64,000 nucleotides of DNA from Metellina segmentata (lineage: Eukaryota; Arthropoda; Arachnida; Araneae; Tetragnathidae): positions 135,830,011 through 135,894,010 of the forward strand of contig OX375872.1 of NCBI GenBank assembly GCA_947359465.1, in the 5' to 3' direction. The notes beneath the pieces are model-generated. The model did no database searches and was not told where the DNA came from. It worked only from the letters and a program-made list of their open reading frames with translations. Made by a program: the position numbers and the translations under genes. Each line of letters starts with the position of its first letter. Within the stretch, counting starts at the first letter, position 1. Positions 11,091 to 21,779 of this stretch are shown here, piece after piece.

Positions 11091-12130
11091 AGTATGTATA
11101 CTTTTTATATTCCATAATAAATAACACACACGCATGCACACACGCTATCACACATAATCACAATCACATGCATGACAGTTTACATTTCAGTCAATAGCAA
11201 ATAAAAATCAGTAAAAGAAATAAAAAAAATAATAAAATCGTTACAATTTTTTTTAATGGAATATTTGGGCCTGATGACTTTTACAGATAGTTTCAATATC
11301 TAGTCTTATGTAAAAATTAGCTACTCTCATTTCCTCTTCGCTCTCCTCTTCTTCTAATAATTCTAAATGTTGTGTTATAATAGGAATTATTTCATCAATA
11401 TTGTTATTTGAGATTGCAATTTCAATCAAGGCATCCTTACCAAGCACGAGTACTGTATAATAGAGATTTCTAGTATGGATTGCAATCCGGAACGATTTTC
11501 AATCCGGACGGATTGACACTAATTCGGCCGGAATGGTACTTTGTTAATAAGTCTATCTAACCAGTATTTTTTTTTTCAAAATCGGCTGGGTGAAAGTAGG
11601 TAAAAAGGATTTTATTCCAAATTGACGAACAAAACATTTATTTTAGCATTAGAAGTCAACTTTATTAATAATTATCCATAGGTAGGAAATCAATCACCAA
11701 CAATAAATTAGAGTAATTACTAGCACTACTAGTAGTAAGTATTAAACGATTGATGATGATCAGTCTTACTAGTTTCCACACCAATAAACATCGATTTGTT
11801 TAAAACGTAGTACTTTTCTATTTATCTAAAATTAAGTAGCCTCCCTCTTTAATATCGTTGACCAAATGACATATAAATTGTACCTGACCTTGTCTCTTAC
11901 TAACATAAAAATCTAATCATTGGCAGTTTTTGGTCAACATAACAAACAAGGGAACTCTTAATTCTTCTTAATTGCTTAAATCGAAGTTATATAGAAATGA
12001 AAATCAATTTGAGTTTGAAAAACTATTTAACCCTTCTTTGCATGATTTTTTCTTTATTGGTGAAATAAATCAAGGTGATATAATTCATGTTCAAAATTAA
12101 AGGAAAAATGGTTAAAAAAATCTTAGTATA

Positions 12131-13625
12131 CAGGGTGGTCCCGAATTCATGGTACAAACTTTAATGGTAGGTACAGGACATTGTAACAATGATTTATTGT
12201 ATAGGAATGTATAGTCGCAAGTGACGCGGTGAGGCGAAAACAGGGGAAATAACGGCCGAAAGGAAAAACAAAGATTTTATTGAAAGCGTTGTTGACAAGT
12301 GTCATGTTTACAGTAATTGTTCAAAATTGCGTCCACCAGTATCGATACATGCTTGACAGCGTCGGTGGAGCGATTGGCGTACACGTTCAAAGATGCCTGG
12401 TATTTCACGCACACCTGCAGCAGCTACAGATAAGCGAGCGACGAGATCCTCATCTGAGTCAACTGGAGTCTCATAAACAAGATGCTTTAGATGTCCCCAT
12501 AAAAAGTAATCGAGGCTCGATAAATCGGGAGATCGGGGTGGCCAAGGGACTGGTCCACCACGCCCAATCCATCGAGTACCAAACGTGGCATTCAGGTAAT
12601 TCCGTACATCAATGCTGAAGTGTGCTGGCGCCCCATCGTGCTGAAACCACATGCGGTTACGAATGGCGATCGGAACATCATGCAGCAGTTGTGGTAACAC
12701 TTCTTTCAGAAAAATAAGATAGCTTCCGCCAGTGAGCCGCGTGGGTAGTAAGTATGGGCCAATCAAAAAGTCGTTCACAATACCAGCCCACACATTAATA
12801 CTGAAACGTTGTTGAAACGCATGTCGACGCGTTGCATGTGGATTATCGGTTGCCCACACATGGGAATTGTGCGCATTAAAGACACCCTCGCGTGAAAATG
12901 TCGCTTCATCTGTAAATAGCACATAATCTACGAAATCCGGCTGCAACGCACATTGCTGCATCACCCACAGGCAGAAGTTCACGCGGCGAGGATAATCTGC
13001 CGGATTCAATGCTTGTACTTTCTGAAAATGGAAGGGGTGTAAGCGATTTTCGTTTAACACTCTGCATACAGTCTGATGACTCACACCTACGTCACGCGCA
13101 ACAGTTCTTGTGCTTGACTCGGGTCTATCAGCCACAATGTTCAAGATGCTTTCTTCCAGCCTTGGAGTGCGTACAGCTCTTACTCGACCAGCGCCATGTC
13201 TGTTGACGTCGAACGCACCTGTTTCACAAAGTTGACGATGTAACCGTTGAAAAATTCTATGATCCGGCATTCGTCGATCCGGATACTCCGCGCGATACAT
13301 TCGCTCTGCCGTTACCATTTGCACGGCCGTACATGTAATGCATGTCTGCTTTTTCTGCATACGTAAAGTCACCCATCGTCTACGGCAGCACAATAGTGAA
13401 TGGCGCTTTTCCCTACTGCGATGCATCATGTTCAACAGCGGCTAGACATCTACTGCCCTCTACCGGCAATGATACCAACAGATCACTCCATTTCTCTTTC
13501 CTTTTATTTCCCCTGTTTACGCCTCACCGCGTCACTTGCGACTATACATTCCTATACAATAAATCATTGTTACAATGTCCTGTACCTACCATTAAAGTTT
13601 GTACCATGAATTCGGGACCACCCTG
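12131..13625 (-). mobile_element. Young, apparently complete Tc1/mariner-superfamily element
   Basis: Terminal inverted repeats of about 122 bp begin CAGGGTGGTCCCGAATTCAT. By eye they differ at roughly one position (GAGGCG-A/T-AAAC). TA flanks both ends (12129-12130, 13626-13627), as expected for this superfamily. The 1.5-kb body holds one long transposase frame on the minus strand. The near-identity of the two ends and the uninterrupted frame indicate a recent insertion. It sits inside the older hAT-like relic. Confidence 0.93.
12308..13435 (-). CDS. Transposase, Tc1/mariner superfamily (IS630-like, DDxD)
   Basis: The predicted 375-aa protein would cut and rejoin the element at TA sites in the nucleus. 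The N-terminal part (about residues 40-150) is a helix-turn-helix DNA-binding region, with RTVARDVGVSHQTVCRVL at roughly 110-127. The catalytic core shows LFTDEATFSREG (first Asp), MWFQHDGAPAHF (second Asp) and PPRSPDLSSLDYFLWG (third Asp). By my count 36 residues lie between the second and third acidic residues. RRHAFQQRFSINVWAGIV is also typical of this group, which automated pipelines often name Tc3-like. No stop or frameshift interrupts it. The true start may be one of the Mets after residue 30, because the first ~35 residues are basic and unlike the family. Confidence 0.9.
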   Translation of the reverse strand: MNMMHRSREKRHSLLCCRRRWVTLRMQKKQTCITCTAVQMVTAERMYRAEYPDRRMPDHRIFQRLHRQLCETGAFDVNRHGAGRVRAVRTPRLEESILNIVADRPESSTRTVARDVGVSHQTVCRVLNENRLHPFHFQKVQALNPADYPRRVNFCLWVMQQCALQPDFVDYVLFTDEATFSREGVFNAHNSHVWATDNPHATRRHAFQQRFSINVWAGIVNDFLIGPYLLPTRLTGGSYLIFLKEVLPQLLHDVPIAIRNRMWFQHDGAPAHFSIDVRNYLNATFGTRWIGRGGPVPWPPRSPDLSSLDYFLWGHLKHLVYETPVDSDEDLVARLSVAAAGVREIPGIFERVRQSLHRRCQACIDTGGRNFEQLL

Positions 13626-14549
13626 TATATTTATAGCATAAATTTAGCAAAAAACAATATGATGGTATCATGTGGTATTTTTTAAATTAAACGCAAACTT
13701 TTTCAGAAATTGCTCTAAAAATAACAGAAACACATGTTACAAACCTTTCTTTCACTCATTTTCACTTTTTTAGCACAATAGAAACTAAAATATAATAAAA
13801 CAAAATTAAAAACGAAATCATACGTTTATTGCAACTACAACAAACAGCGGAATGACAACTTCAAGCTCGTTTTACTGATAGTAACACTTGCTTATTTTTG
13901 ACAGCTATGTTTTTTTTTATGCAATGGACATTAAAAAGGTATCCAGACAAGATCAACTTAAAGTGAACTTGTTCTTTTATATAATTTTTGGGCATTCAAT
14001 GTTATGATGGAAATTTCCACCATAATGCAAAGAAGGGATACGGAAACAAATCGTATTAATTGTGTCATTCCCAACTTACTTCTCAATGAACTGCAAATAT
14101 AACCAGTGGCCAAGTAGGCCCTCTCAGCTTCGACACCAGTTGGTTTAACCGTCATTAAGTAGTCGTACATACGAAACAAATATTTTCCTTTGACTCCATT
14201 TAATATTAAATCATTTCTTCTTCAGTATTTTCTCAAAATCTAATTCCTAATCCTCTAAAATCTAATTCTAAATTTCTAATTCCTCTTTATTAAAAAAATA
14301 TTATTGATAATTTAATTTATAATTTTTGCAAGAATTCTCCAAACTGATGATTGAAAAATATAAAATCGATTAATTTACAATCGATAGCTGAATAAGCGAT
14401 TTTGCGACTTTAAAGTTAGGTTTGAATAGTCGATTATTTAATAAAAAAAATTTGAGTTAATCGGATCCGGACCGGATCGGATAAATGTTGCTGGATCCGA
14501 TAGGTAGCCAAATAATGCCGGATTCGCCGGATTAGATTGTAATCCCTAA

Positions 14550-14990
14550 TTGGTAGGGTGTTCAGGTTTGCAAAAACGTGTATACTCGTGGTTAGAAGGA
14601 TTTTCAGGTTTGACAAAAACGAGAATGATCGTAGTTTGTAGGGTATTCAGATTTGCTACAACGAATATACTCTTGGTTGCTAGGGTTTACTACAGTGAAT
14701 ATACTCGTGGTTGGTTGAGTTTGTCACAGTGAGTATACTCGTGGTTGGTTGAGTTTGTCACAATGAGTATACTCGTGGTTGGTGTGGTGTTCAAGTTTAC
14801 CGAAATGAGTATTCTCGTGGTTGGTACGGGGATTAAGTGCGCCATAACGAGTATACACGTGGTTTGAAGGGTGTTAAAATTTGCAACGAGCATATATTAG
14901 TGATTGGTTTTGTGTTCAGGTTTGCAACCACGAGTATACTCGTGATATCTAGGGTATTCAGATCTGCTTGAACAGTTATACTCGTGTTTT
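14550..14990. repeat. Minisatellite, ~45-bp unit, with CACGAGTATACTCGTG core
   Basis: Some nine units follow the pattern TTCAGGTTTGCAACAACGAG-TATACTCGTGGTTGGTAGGG. One unit near 14930 contains the perfect 16-bp palindrome CACGAGTATACTCGTG; others carry most of it. The array abuts the hAT-like relic on the left. Small open frames through it are artefacts. Confidence 0.85.
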
Positions 14991-15277
14991 TTTTTTTGTA
15001 TTCCAGTGAAAACGCCAACAGGCACAAGAAAGTAATTTTGTCTGGCAGAAAATGGGTTAAAGGTAAAAAACTTCAAACAAACGAAATTACCATCTTCAGT
15101 TTTTGATTTCAATTCCGCTGCAAAAGCAATTTCTGCAAAAGCGGGCCCGGTGATTTTTATTCCTTCGGAAAACATTTCGCTGTTCGGGTCAAGAAACCTT
15201 AGGAGTTCCCCGACCAGAACGGAGACATATCCACGTTTTATTACGATTAAATTCGGAAATATGTCTCGGGGCGGCAA
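14990..15277 (-). other. Unidentified open frame, possible retroposed gene fragment
   Basis: A reverse-strand frame from 15277 stays open for about 95 residues before entering the minisatellite. It starts MPPRDIFPNLIVIKRGYVSV and continues with a mixed, protein-like composition (GPAFAEIAFAAELKSK, FVCLKFFTFNPF). I do not recognise the family. It ends in a run of A residues on its own strand (T-run at 14987-14998 on plus) directly joined to the minisatellite. That is what a retroposed transcript fragment with a poly(A) tail would look like. It could equally be a chance open frame. Confidence 0.3.
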
Positions 15278-15715
15278 AGTAATACAATCATCTTCCTGGG
15301 ATGATATTTTAGGTTAGTTTGCAAAGTTGATACTCGTCGGGCTGGAATGATTTCGTTAACTAGTTAACGACGGATCGAAATTTTGCAATAGGTCAAAGGC
15401 ACACGGAAACAGATTTCTCCTGCGGATATTCATTCTTATACAGAGATTCCGAATAAGAATAAAATATATACGTATGTAATATAAGAAACGAATCAGAAAT
15501 TTAACACTTTTCTAAAAGCCACTGATTTTGAGGATTACGAATTCAAACTTTATGTCTGGGCATTAATATGTATTATACTGTGTATACATGTATTTTCCTG
15601 TATTTTCGGTAATAGTTAAGTACGTGGGTTTATGTAAATTATGCTTATGAATTGTAATAGTGATGCAGGTTCCTTTTGCTATCGGACACGTTGGCGTGAT
15701 GTGGAAGTATGGAGC
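15278..15715. other. No recognisable feature
   Basis: AT-rich single-copy-looking sequence without open frames of note or repeats. Confidence 0.5.
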
Positions 15716-15719
15716 ACAT

Positions 15720-16056
15720 ACAACTGGGTAATGGCAATGATAATTTTAGTTAACGTCGTACTAGAGCAACACTACGGGCTATTGACGACGGTCCGGGATC
15801 AGTCCCTTAAGGAAAAGATCCGAGGACAACACCTCGTAATTTTGAACCACGGTCAGATGACGAAGCAACAATCTCCAAACTTCCACACCAACCAAACGTG
15901 AGGACTTTCGGCCACGACAGATTTAATGTGCACCAGCCGCCTCTACACCATACGTTTATAAACATCCATGCCCGGACGCGGATTCGAACCAGGAACCTTC
16001 CGATCTAGAGGCTAACACCGTAACCAATATACCGGTTGGTCGGCCACACAACTGGG
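15720..16056 (-). repeat. Full-length young SINE (family A) with target duplication
   Basis: The reverse-strand copy spans 15729-16047 and is flanked by ACAACTGGG on both sides (15720-15728 and 16048-16056). On the plus strand it begins with the degenerate tail GTAATGGCAATGATAATTTT and ends with the tRNA-like head (GGATTCGAACCAGG, then TAACCAATATACCGGTTGG). It lacks any protein-coding potential; an 86-aa frame across it is incidental. SINEs of this kind are transcribed by RNA polymerase III from A and B boxes in the head and moved by a partner LINE. Confidence 0.85.
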
Positions 16057-16640
16057 ATGGTAGATTTCCAAGAGCTGTTAAACTTCTTGCTTAGGTTTAT
16101 TTTGCTACTGCCGTGTTTTGCTATTGCAGAGAATGCTTCTTCAAAGTTGCAAAATAGATCTATCTTAAAGATAAGCTCACTTTTCCAGTATTACATAGCA
16201 TGGAATTACGTGGTTTATCTAAGTTAAGTCTGAGAATGTATTAGTGATGTTAAAATTTTGTGAGCTGTGTAAGCTTGGTTTACTTTTCTACTGTCGTGTT
16301 TTGGGGTTGCTAGGATTGCTTCAGTAAAGTGGTGAAAATAGTTCTACCTGAATGATAAGTCCGCTCTTCCAATATCAGATAACATGAAATTACGTGGTTT
16401 ATCTGAGTTGTGCTAGTAAATTGTATTAGTGATGTTAGATATTCGAGAGTTGGGAGTGGCTTCTTGATTACGTTTAACTTTCCGTGGCCTTGTCGTAATT
16501 GCGATTTTTTTCCGTTGCAAGGGATATTTCTGAAAAGCTGTACGATTTACTTTCATCTCTGCTGGAAAATTAATCGGCCAAGAGTCCGAGACCGTTGTTT
16601 TAGACTGTGCTTTAAGTCTCGTCATGAATCCTGTTGTTTC
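16057..16640. repeat. Tandem repeat, ~190-bp unit x 3
   Basis: Repeated landmarks are TTTTGCTACTGCCGTGTTTT / TTTTCTACTGTCGTGTTTT, then AGATAAGCTCAC/GATAAGTCCGCT, then CATGGAATTACGTGGTTTAT and GTATTAGTGATGTTA. Copies begin near 16060, 16255 and 16440. The last is the most diverged. Confidence 0.7.
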
Positions 16641-16914
16641 AAAAATTAAATGTATATGCGCTTCTTTTATTCAATATTGAGATCTTTAAATACACCTTCT
16701 TCCAAAAGCTAAGTACACGACGGTAAAATCTAAGCTTTTATTAACACAAGATTGCATAAATTGTACAAAGATGAAAAAATATTTAACTCTCCAAAGTTAC
16801 ATGACAACGCCACATTTGGGTCATTAACAAAATGATGTTTGAAGCCAAACAAACCGAACAAAATTTACATTAATATATAGTATATACGTATATAAGGGAT
16901 GTGATTCGGATCTT
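16641..16914. other. No recognisable feature
   Basis: AT-rich sequence between a tandem repeat and the Tc1 relic. Confidence 0.4.
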
Positions 16915-17600
16915 TCCACAAACTTTATAACGATACCGCACAGCCGTCACAGAACCACCTTTAAAGAAGTGCATCTTGATGCGATATCCCATTAAAATTT
17001 CATCTCACACCATGACGCTACCATCTCTAAATGCATGATGTTCGATGATGTTCTTGGCCTGATTGCGTATGCCTCGTTCTGTCCAGACCCTTACACGTTT
17101 ATCATCTGACTACAGGGCAAATCTGAACTCGTCTGTAAACAGGACGTTGCACCAATTTGAGACAGTCCAATTGACGCGTTGACGACCACTTTAATCTTGC
17201 CCTTTTGACATAGGCTGTTAGTGAAACACAAACACATGGTATTCGGGCATACAGTCTCTTCATGGGGAGCTTTCGGCTCACAGTCTTACCAAGTGTCGTT
17301 GTAACCATGGATGTAACAGTTGTGCAGGTCGCTCGTAGATTCCGCTTGACTACTAAAACAATATATCGATCATCAGAGGGGGCGGCAACCCCTTGGACGA
17401 CCGGGCACAGGTCTCCGTACAATTGTTTAACTTGTTTGGAATTGTTTCCATAATCGAGAAAGTGCTGTCTCGGCACGTTTAACTCCTTCGACCAGGCTCA
17501 GAGAATTGGAAACTGCCCTAGTTGAGAAATGGCCATTGCTCGTATCTGCGACTGTTGATCATCCCATTGAATCGTTGTAAAGTTCGAGTGAAAGTCCGAG
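16915..17600 (-). pseudogene. Tc1-type transposase remnant
   Basis: The reverse strand preserves an N-terminal to mid-core Tc1 transposase. It runs from AMAISQLGQFPIL (HTH region) through VVKRNLRATCTTVTS and LYARIPCVCVSLT-YVKRARLKW. In a shifted frame it continues with LFTDEFRFAL, the first catalytic Asp region, and then DDKRVRVWTERG. The 124-aa open frame at 17102-17476 covers the middle. A stop after FPIL, a frameshift around 17140 and a stop inside the FRFAL/SDDK segment disable it. The C-terminal half with the second and third acidic residues is missing, and no inverted ends were identified. Confidence 0.75.
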
Positions 17601-17859
17601 GTCGTCACATCCGTTGATAATGTAAGTTTAGTTCTGTTTGTTTCGCTTTAAACATAATTTTGTTAATCACCCCAGTGTGACGTCATCATATAACTTACGA
17701 AAATTAAATATTTTTTTTCATCTTTGTGCATAGTTCTTGTTTAACTTAATACATAATCACATTTGCTACCTTCGTGTACAATTTTGTGTTAATCAAAGCT
17801 TTATTTTTGCATTTTCGTTTATTTTATGGTCACGTGCTTTACTTTTGGAGGCCCTTATA

Positions 17860-18260
17860 CTACTAGAAAGTGAAATTTGTCAGTAGTCTAAGACCACTTA
17901 TACAGCGTGTTTTCAACTCGTCATTGTTCCAGTTATTTTAAAAGGGGCATACTGACAAGTATGGTTTGTTCATTTCTGAAATCTTTAAACACAACTGGAA
18001 ATTGAACCTAATAAGAGTCTATGACCACTGTTATGCATCGTGTTTTCAACTCTGTCGTTATTGGTCGCGTTATTTTGAAAGTGACATCCACATACATGTC
18101 TGGTTTTATCCACTTCTGAAATCTGTTAACACTACTGGGAAATAAACCTGATAAGATTCTGGGACATGGTATTTTCTGTATTTTGAATTCTGTCATCAGC
18201 GTTTTCGTTATTTTGAAAGCGACATGGATATATCTGGATTTATTATCTTCTGAAAATTTA
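17860..18260. repeat. Tandem repeat, ~142-bp unit x ~2.8
   Basis: CGTGTTTTCAACTC, GTTATTTTGAAAG/AAAAGG and TTCTGAAATCTTTAAACAC recur at about 17908, 18048 and 18175. The 122-aa reverse-strand frame across it is repeat translation. Bases 17601-17859 show nothing recognisable. Confidence 0.7.
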
Positions 18261-18282
18261 AGGACTAAAGTTTTCAAGATCC

Positions 18283-18395
18283 TTGGAGTTTTGTCCTTTG
18301 ATCTTTCCTTTCGGGATTGATCCCAGATTGTCGCCAATAGCCCGTTTTGTTCCTCAAATGCAACGTTACTTAACAATTTACCTACCCAAGCAAGT
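18283..18395 (+). repeat. SINE 3' fragment with CTACC tail (family B)
   Basis: Contains TTTCGGGATTGATCCCAGAT, GTCGCCAATAGCCCGTTTTG and the tail TTTACCTACCC in plus orientation. Confidence 0.7.
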
Positions 18396-18560
18396 AATGA
18401 TTTTTAAGTACAGGTAACTGTCACCATTCCCCCAAATCGGCAATGATGCTTCGGTAATGTTAATACAGGCAAGAGTATTTCGGTAATGGTAATTATTGCC
18501 AATCTCCCGAAAGCAGTAATGATGTTTCGATGACGATAAGTCCCACCTATCTCCTAAACT
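18396..18560. repeat. Minisatellite, GGTAATGATGTTTCGGTAA type
   Basis: Units of about 55 bp carry AATGATGCTTCGGTAATG, GTATTTCGGTAATGGTAA and AATGATGTTTCGATGACG. The same core recurs at 31975-32105, so it is a dispersed family. Confidence 0.65.
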
Positions 18561-19045
18561 GGTATTCCATTATCGATTACCCTTAGAAAACCCTTACACA
18601 GATGATATAAATAATAAGAGAGAAAATGAATAACGTATCCCATATGCTCCCTTGCATGTCTATAGCGTTTCTTTATAAAGTTTATGTTTTCGACATAAAC
18701 AATTTACTGCCAGTCGACGAAAAACATTCGAGCGACTTTTTAAAACCCAACGCTAATGCGAAATTCCTTTTTCGTACCAAGAAACAGATTAAGAGAGCAA
18801 TGAAAAAAACACGAAGACTTTCTTAAGCTCTAACAGTCTTTAGTCGTGTCGTAAATGTGCCCCATGAAATATTAAAGACTACATCTCGTGTAGGCTTCAT
18901 TTGGCTTAATGATGCATTGAACGTTGCTATGGAAACGTTACCTCTCTGCATACACTTTCGGAAGGGACCAGTACATACAGATCTAAATGAGCCTTCCCAT
19001 GTACTGATAATTTTGTGTTTATATGAATCTTCCGCTGGGGGAATT
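18561..19045. other. No recognisable gene
   Basis: Short open frames on both strands (18626-18826 plus; 18823-19062 minus) show no domain, no splice context and no family resemblance. Confidence 0.4.
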
Positions 19046-19950
19046 AAAAAGTTTATTTTCATAATATGTGAGACATCTCAGCATCTGTGATTTGATTTTT
19101 TGTATGGCCTCCCCCCAGTTGAATCCTTTGAAATCCCAGTTTAATCCGAATATAGATAATTGTCTTGTTTTATCAGTTCTCAAGGTTATTTACTGTTTTT
19201 GTAATATTGTGGAGACTGCTGAGCATCTAGGATTCGTATTCTGTTCGATCCTAATTGAGTCCTTTGAAATTTCAACTCTATCCAGATACAGATAATTATC
19301 CTTTTCTATCACTTCCCAAAGGTAGATTATCATGTTTGGCTTTCGTAATTTGTAAGACTTCAAAGCATCTGTGAATTGTAATTTTGTTCAACCCTTAATT
19401 GGGTCTTTTGAACTTTCTGTTCGAACAAAATATAGATATTTGTCTTGTTCTGTTACTTCTCAAGGTCGCTTTCTATTTTTATTTCTGTAATATGTAAGAC
19501 TTCTGAACATCTATGAATTGAAATTCCAGTGCTATGTCTGGATATAGATAATTGTCCTGTTTTGTAATTTCGCAAGGTTATTTATTGTTTGTTTTTATTT
19601 TCGTAATATGTGAGACCTCTGAGCATCTATGAATTCGATCCTTAATCAAATCCTTTAAAATTCCAGTTCTAACAGAATATAGATAATTGTCCTGGTTTAT
19701 CACTTCGCTTGGTAATTTAGTATATTTTGTTTTCGTAATATGTGAAACTTCTGAGCATATATTGATTTTATTCTGTTTTATCCAAATTGGGTCCTTCGAA
19801 ATTCAATTCCAGTTCTATCCGAATATAGATAACTGTCCTGTTTCATCACTTCTGAAGGTTATATACCATTTTTTGTTTTCGAAATATATGAGGCTTTTGA
19901 GCATATATTAATTTTATTCTGTGTGATACTAATTGGGTCCAGTACTCCTA
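19046..19950. repeat. Tandem repeat, ~140-bp unit, about 6 copies
   Basis: Landmarks recur in order: GTAATATGTGAGAC-TCTGAGCATCT, then TTGGGTCCTTTGAAATTC, then ATCCGAATATAGATAATTGT, then CCTGTTTTATCACTTC. Copies begin near 19055, 19195, 19345, 19485, 19600, 19730 and 19875. They differ by substitutions and small indels, so it is an old array. Bases 19951-20500 hold nothing else recognisable. Confidence 0.75.
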
Positions 19951-20509
19951 GTTTTCTGCAATTATTCTACATTCAATCCTTTATCCTACTTATATTCCTT
20001 ATATTATAGTGCTTAACCGCAGTTTTTTAAAAATCTCCATATTAAAGTGTTTTTCTTACCTTGACACCATAGATCAATTTCAATGTGCGGATCTTTCATG
20101 TGTACAACAAATTGCATCCAGAATGCTCAACATCTGAGAGTAATGAGTCAGTTAGCACAGAAAGTCACAGCAGAGTAAGGTCAGCACAATGAAATTGGTC
20201 AATGATACCAAGGGGAATATAATAAGGATATGATGAATACAATATTGTTTCCTGTGAGTTGAATCTCTATATTAATTTGTGTGTTTACTGACGGTTTGTT
20301 TTCGAATCGCTATGTGTGTCCCATATACAGCTGGATTTCGTGGCGAGGTTGTTTCTTAAGCAGTCGAAACTCTAGATAATCCATTTTATCTGCGTTTATT
20401 CCAAATGTTTAACTGTTTTCGAAGACGACAGTGTCAAATTTCCCCCTATTGGCGATGTTAGGTACTTAAGTTTTTTCTTAGTCACATCTCTCCATGTCTT
20501 TGAAAGTCT

Positions 20510-20850
20510 CAATACCAAATTTGGTTCCATTCCGTGTATTCGATATATCTATCGGATGAGTAACGGATTAGCAATCGGAGGATTACGAGTTCAAATCCTA
20601 CAAAAAAAAACACCATCGTGTGAAAGGAGGTCTGGTGCATGTTAAATCTGTCATTTCGCCAAATGTCCTCACATTTGTGTGGTGCGAAAGTTTGGAGAGT
20701 GGAGTGCGCCAGCTTAGATGTCGACCTTGTCAACTGACCATGGTTTAAAATTACGTGGTGTTGTCCTCGGTTCTTTACCGTCGGGTTTGACCCCAGACCG
20801 TCGCCAGTAGCCCGTTGTGTTGCTCCAGTTCGACGCTAATTAAATACATT
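20510..20850 (+). repeat. SINE, near full length (family B)
   Basis: The head has GAGTAACGGATTAGCAATCG and GGATTACGAGTTCAAATCC, the latter resembling a polymerase III B-box. The body has GAAAGTTTGGAGAGTGGAG, AAAATTACGTGGTGTTGTC and GTCGCCAGTAGCCCGTTGTG. An A-rich insert follows the head. A second copy in opposite orientation follows 20 bp away. Confidence 0.8.
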
Positions 20851-20867
20851 CCTATCAAAGTTATTTT

Positions 20868-21015
20868 ATGGTAGGTAGGTCACTTTTACTTAACGTTGCA
20901 CTCGAGCAACACAACGGGCTATTGGTGACAGTCTAGGATCGATTTCCAAGGGAAGTACAACATCACGTACACGTATCCTAGAAATTTTGAACTCACGTAG
21001 TTTTGAATCACGTTT
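20868..21015 (-). repeat. SINE body fragment with (GTAG)n tail (family B)
   Basis: Tail ATGGTAGGTAGGT, then CTTAACGTTGCACTCGAGC and ACAACGGGCTATTGGTGAC. Together with the preceding copy it forms a tail-to-tail inverted pair. Confidence 0.75.
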
Positions 21016-21779
21016 TTTTATGGACATCCTGTACATTTTGAATAGAAATATGAAGACGGATTTGATATGGTACTCAAAAAGATTTGTACCTTGAAGTTAT
21101 ATTTTTATTAAATAATTCTTTCCTTAAGACAACCATGATTAAGATATGTTTTAAACTTTATATTTTATTTTGCATTCATCTTGAGATTAAATAGGAATCC
21201 TGATGAATGTGCAATTAATTAAAATTCAGTTTGCAGAAATCATTACTTTTTTTATAAATAGACATTGCAAATCACTCAATTTTTCGCGAATGTTTGAATA
21301 TTGATGAATTTCATTGAATTGCCATGGTTTATTATCTTTGGCAGAATGTTATCTTGTATAATTAGAACATGCATTGAGAAAAATCACTCTAGCATGCTTC
21401 AAAGGGTATTTATTCTTCGATTAAAAACCCTCCTCCAACAATTCTGAAACTCAAAAAAGTAAAATAAGTTTCTCATTATATACTACATATTCGGAAAAAT
21501 TAATTTCAATTATAGTATTTTCAAAGGAAAGGATTCTGGTTTCACTAAAAATATATTTTATATAGCTGCGGTTTTATTTTTAAGAATGAACTGCAGATAC
21601 CCCTAGTAAATTCTAAATACCAATTTTATAATGATAGCTAAAAAGTACTATTTGACTGTGTTATTTTAATTTAAAACTTATTTTATTTCCAATCGAGGTT
21701 GATAGTTACGAAAGACTCAACTATTAGAACAAATAACAAAAAGTAATGACGCAAGAAAAGTCTATAGATCCTCCATTCG
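21016..21779. other. No recognisable feature
   Basis: Strongly AT-rich sequence without open frames or repeats that I can define. Confidence 0.5.

Larger units (their letters stand above)
11471..14549. mobile_element. hAT-like relic with TCCGGAT-rich ends, split by a younger element
   Basis: The left edge reads TAGTATGGATTGCAATCCGG. The right edge, reversed, reads TTAGGGATTACAATCTAATC, followed by further CCGGATCC-type motifs (14460-14530). Such ends are typical of hAT elements beginning TAGGGATTGCAATCC. No matching 8-bp target duplication is visible and no transposase remains. The interior is AT-rich apart from the Tc1/mariner element at 12131-13625. An 11253-11447 reverse-strand open frame just outside is unrecognised. 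Confidence 0.45.

Noticed and set aside
12280..12618. 112-aa plus-strand frame overlapping the transposase
   Set aside because: Antisense shadow of the 375-aa transposase.
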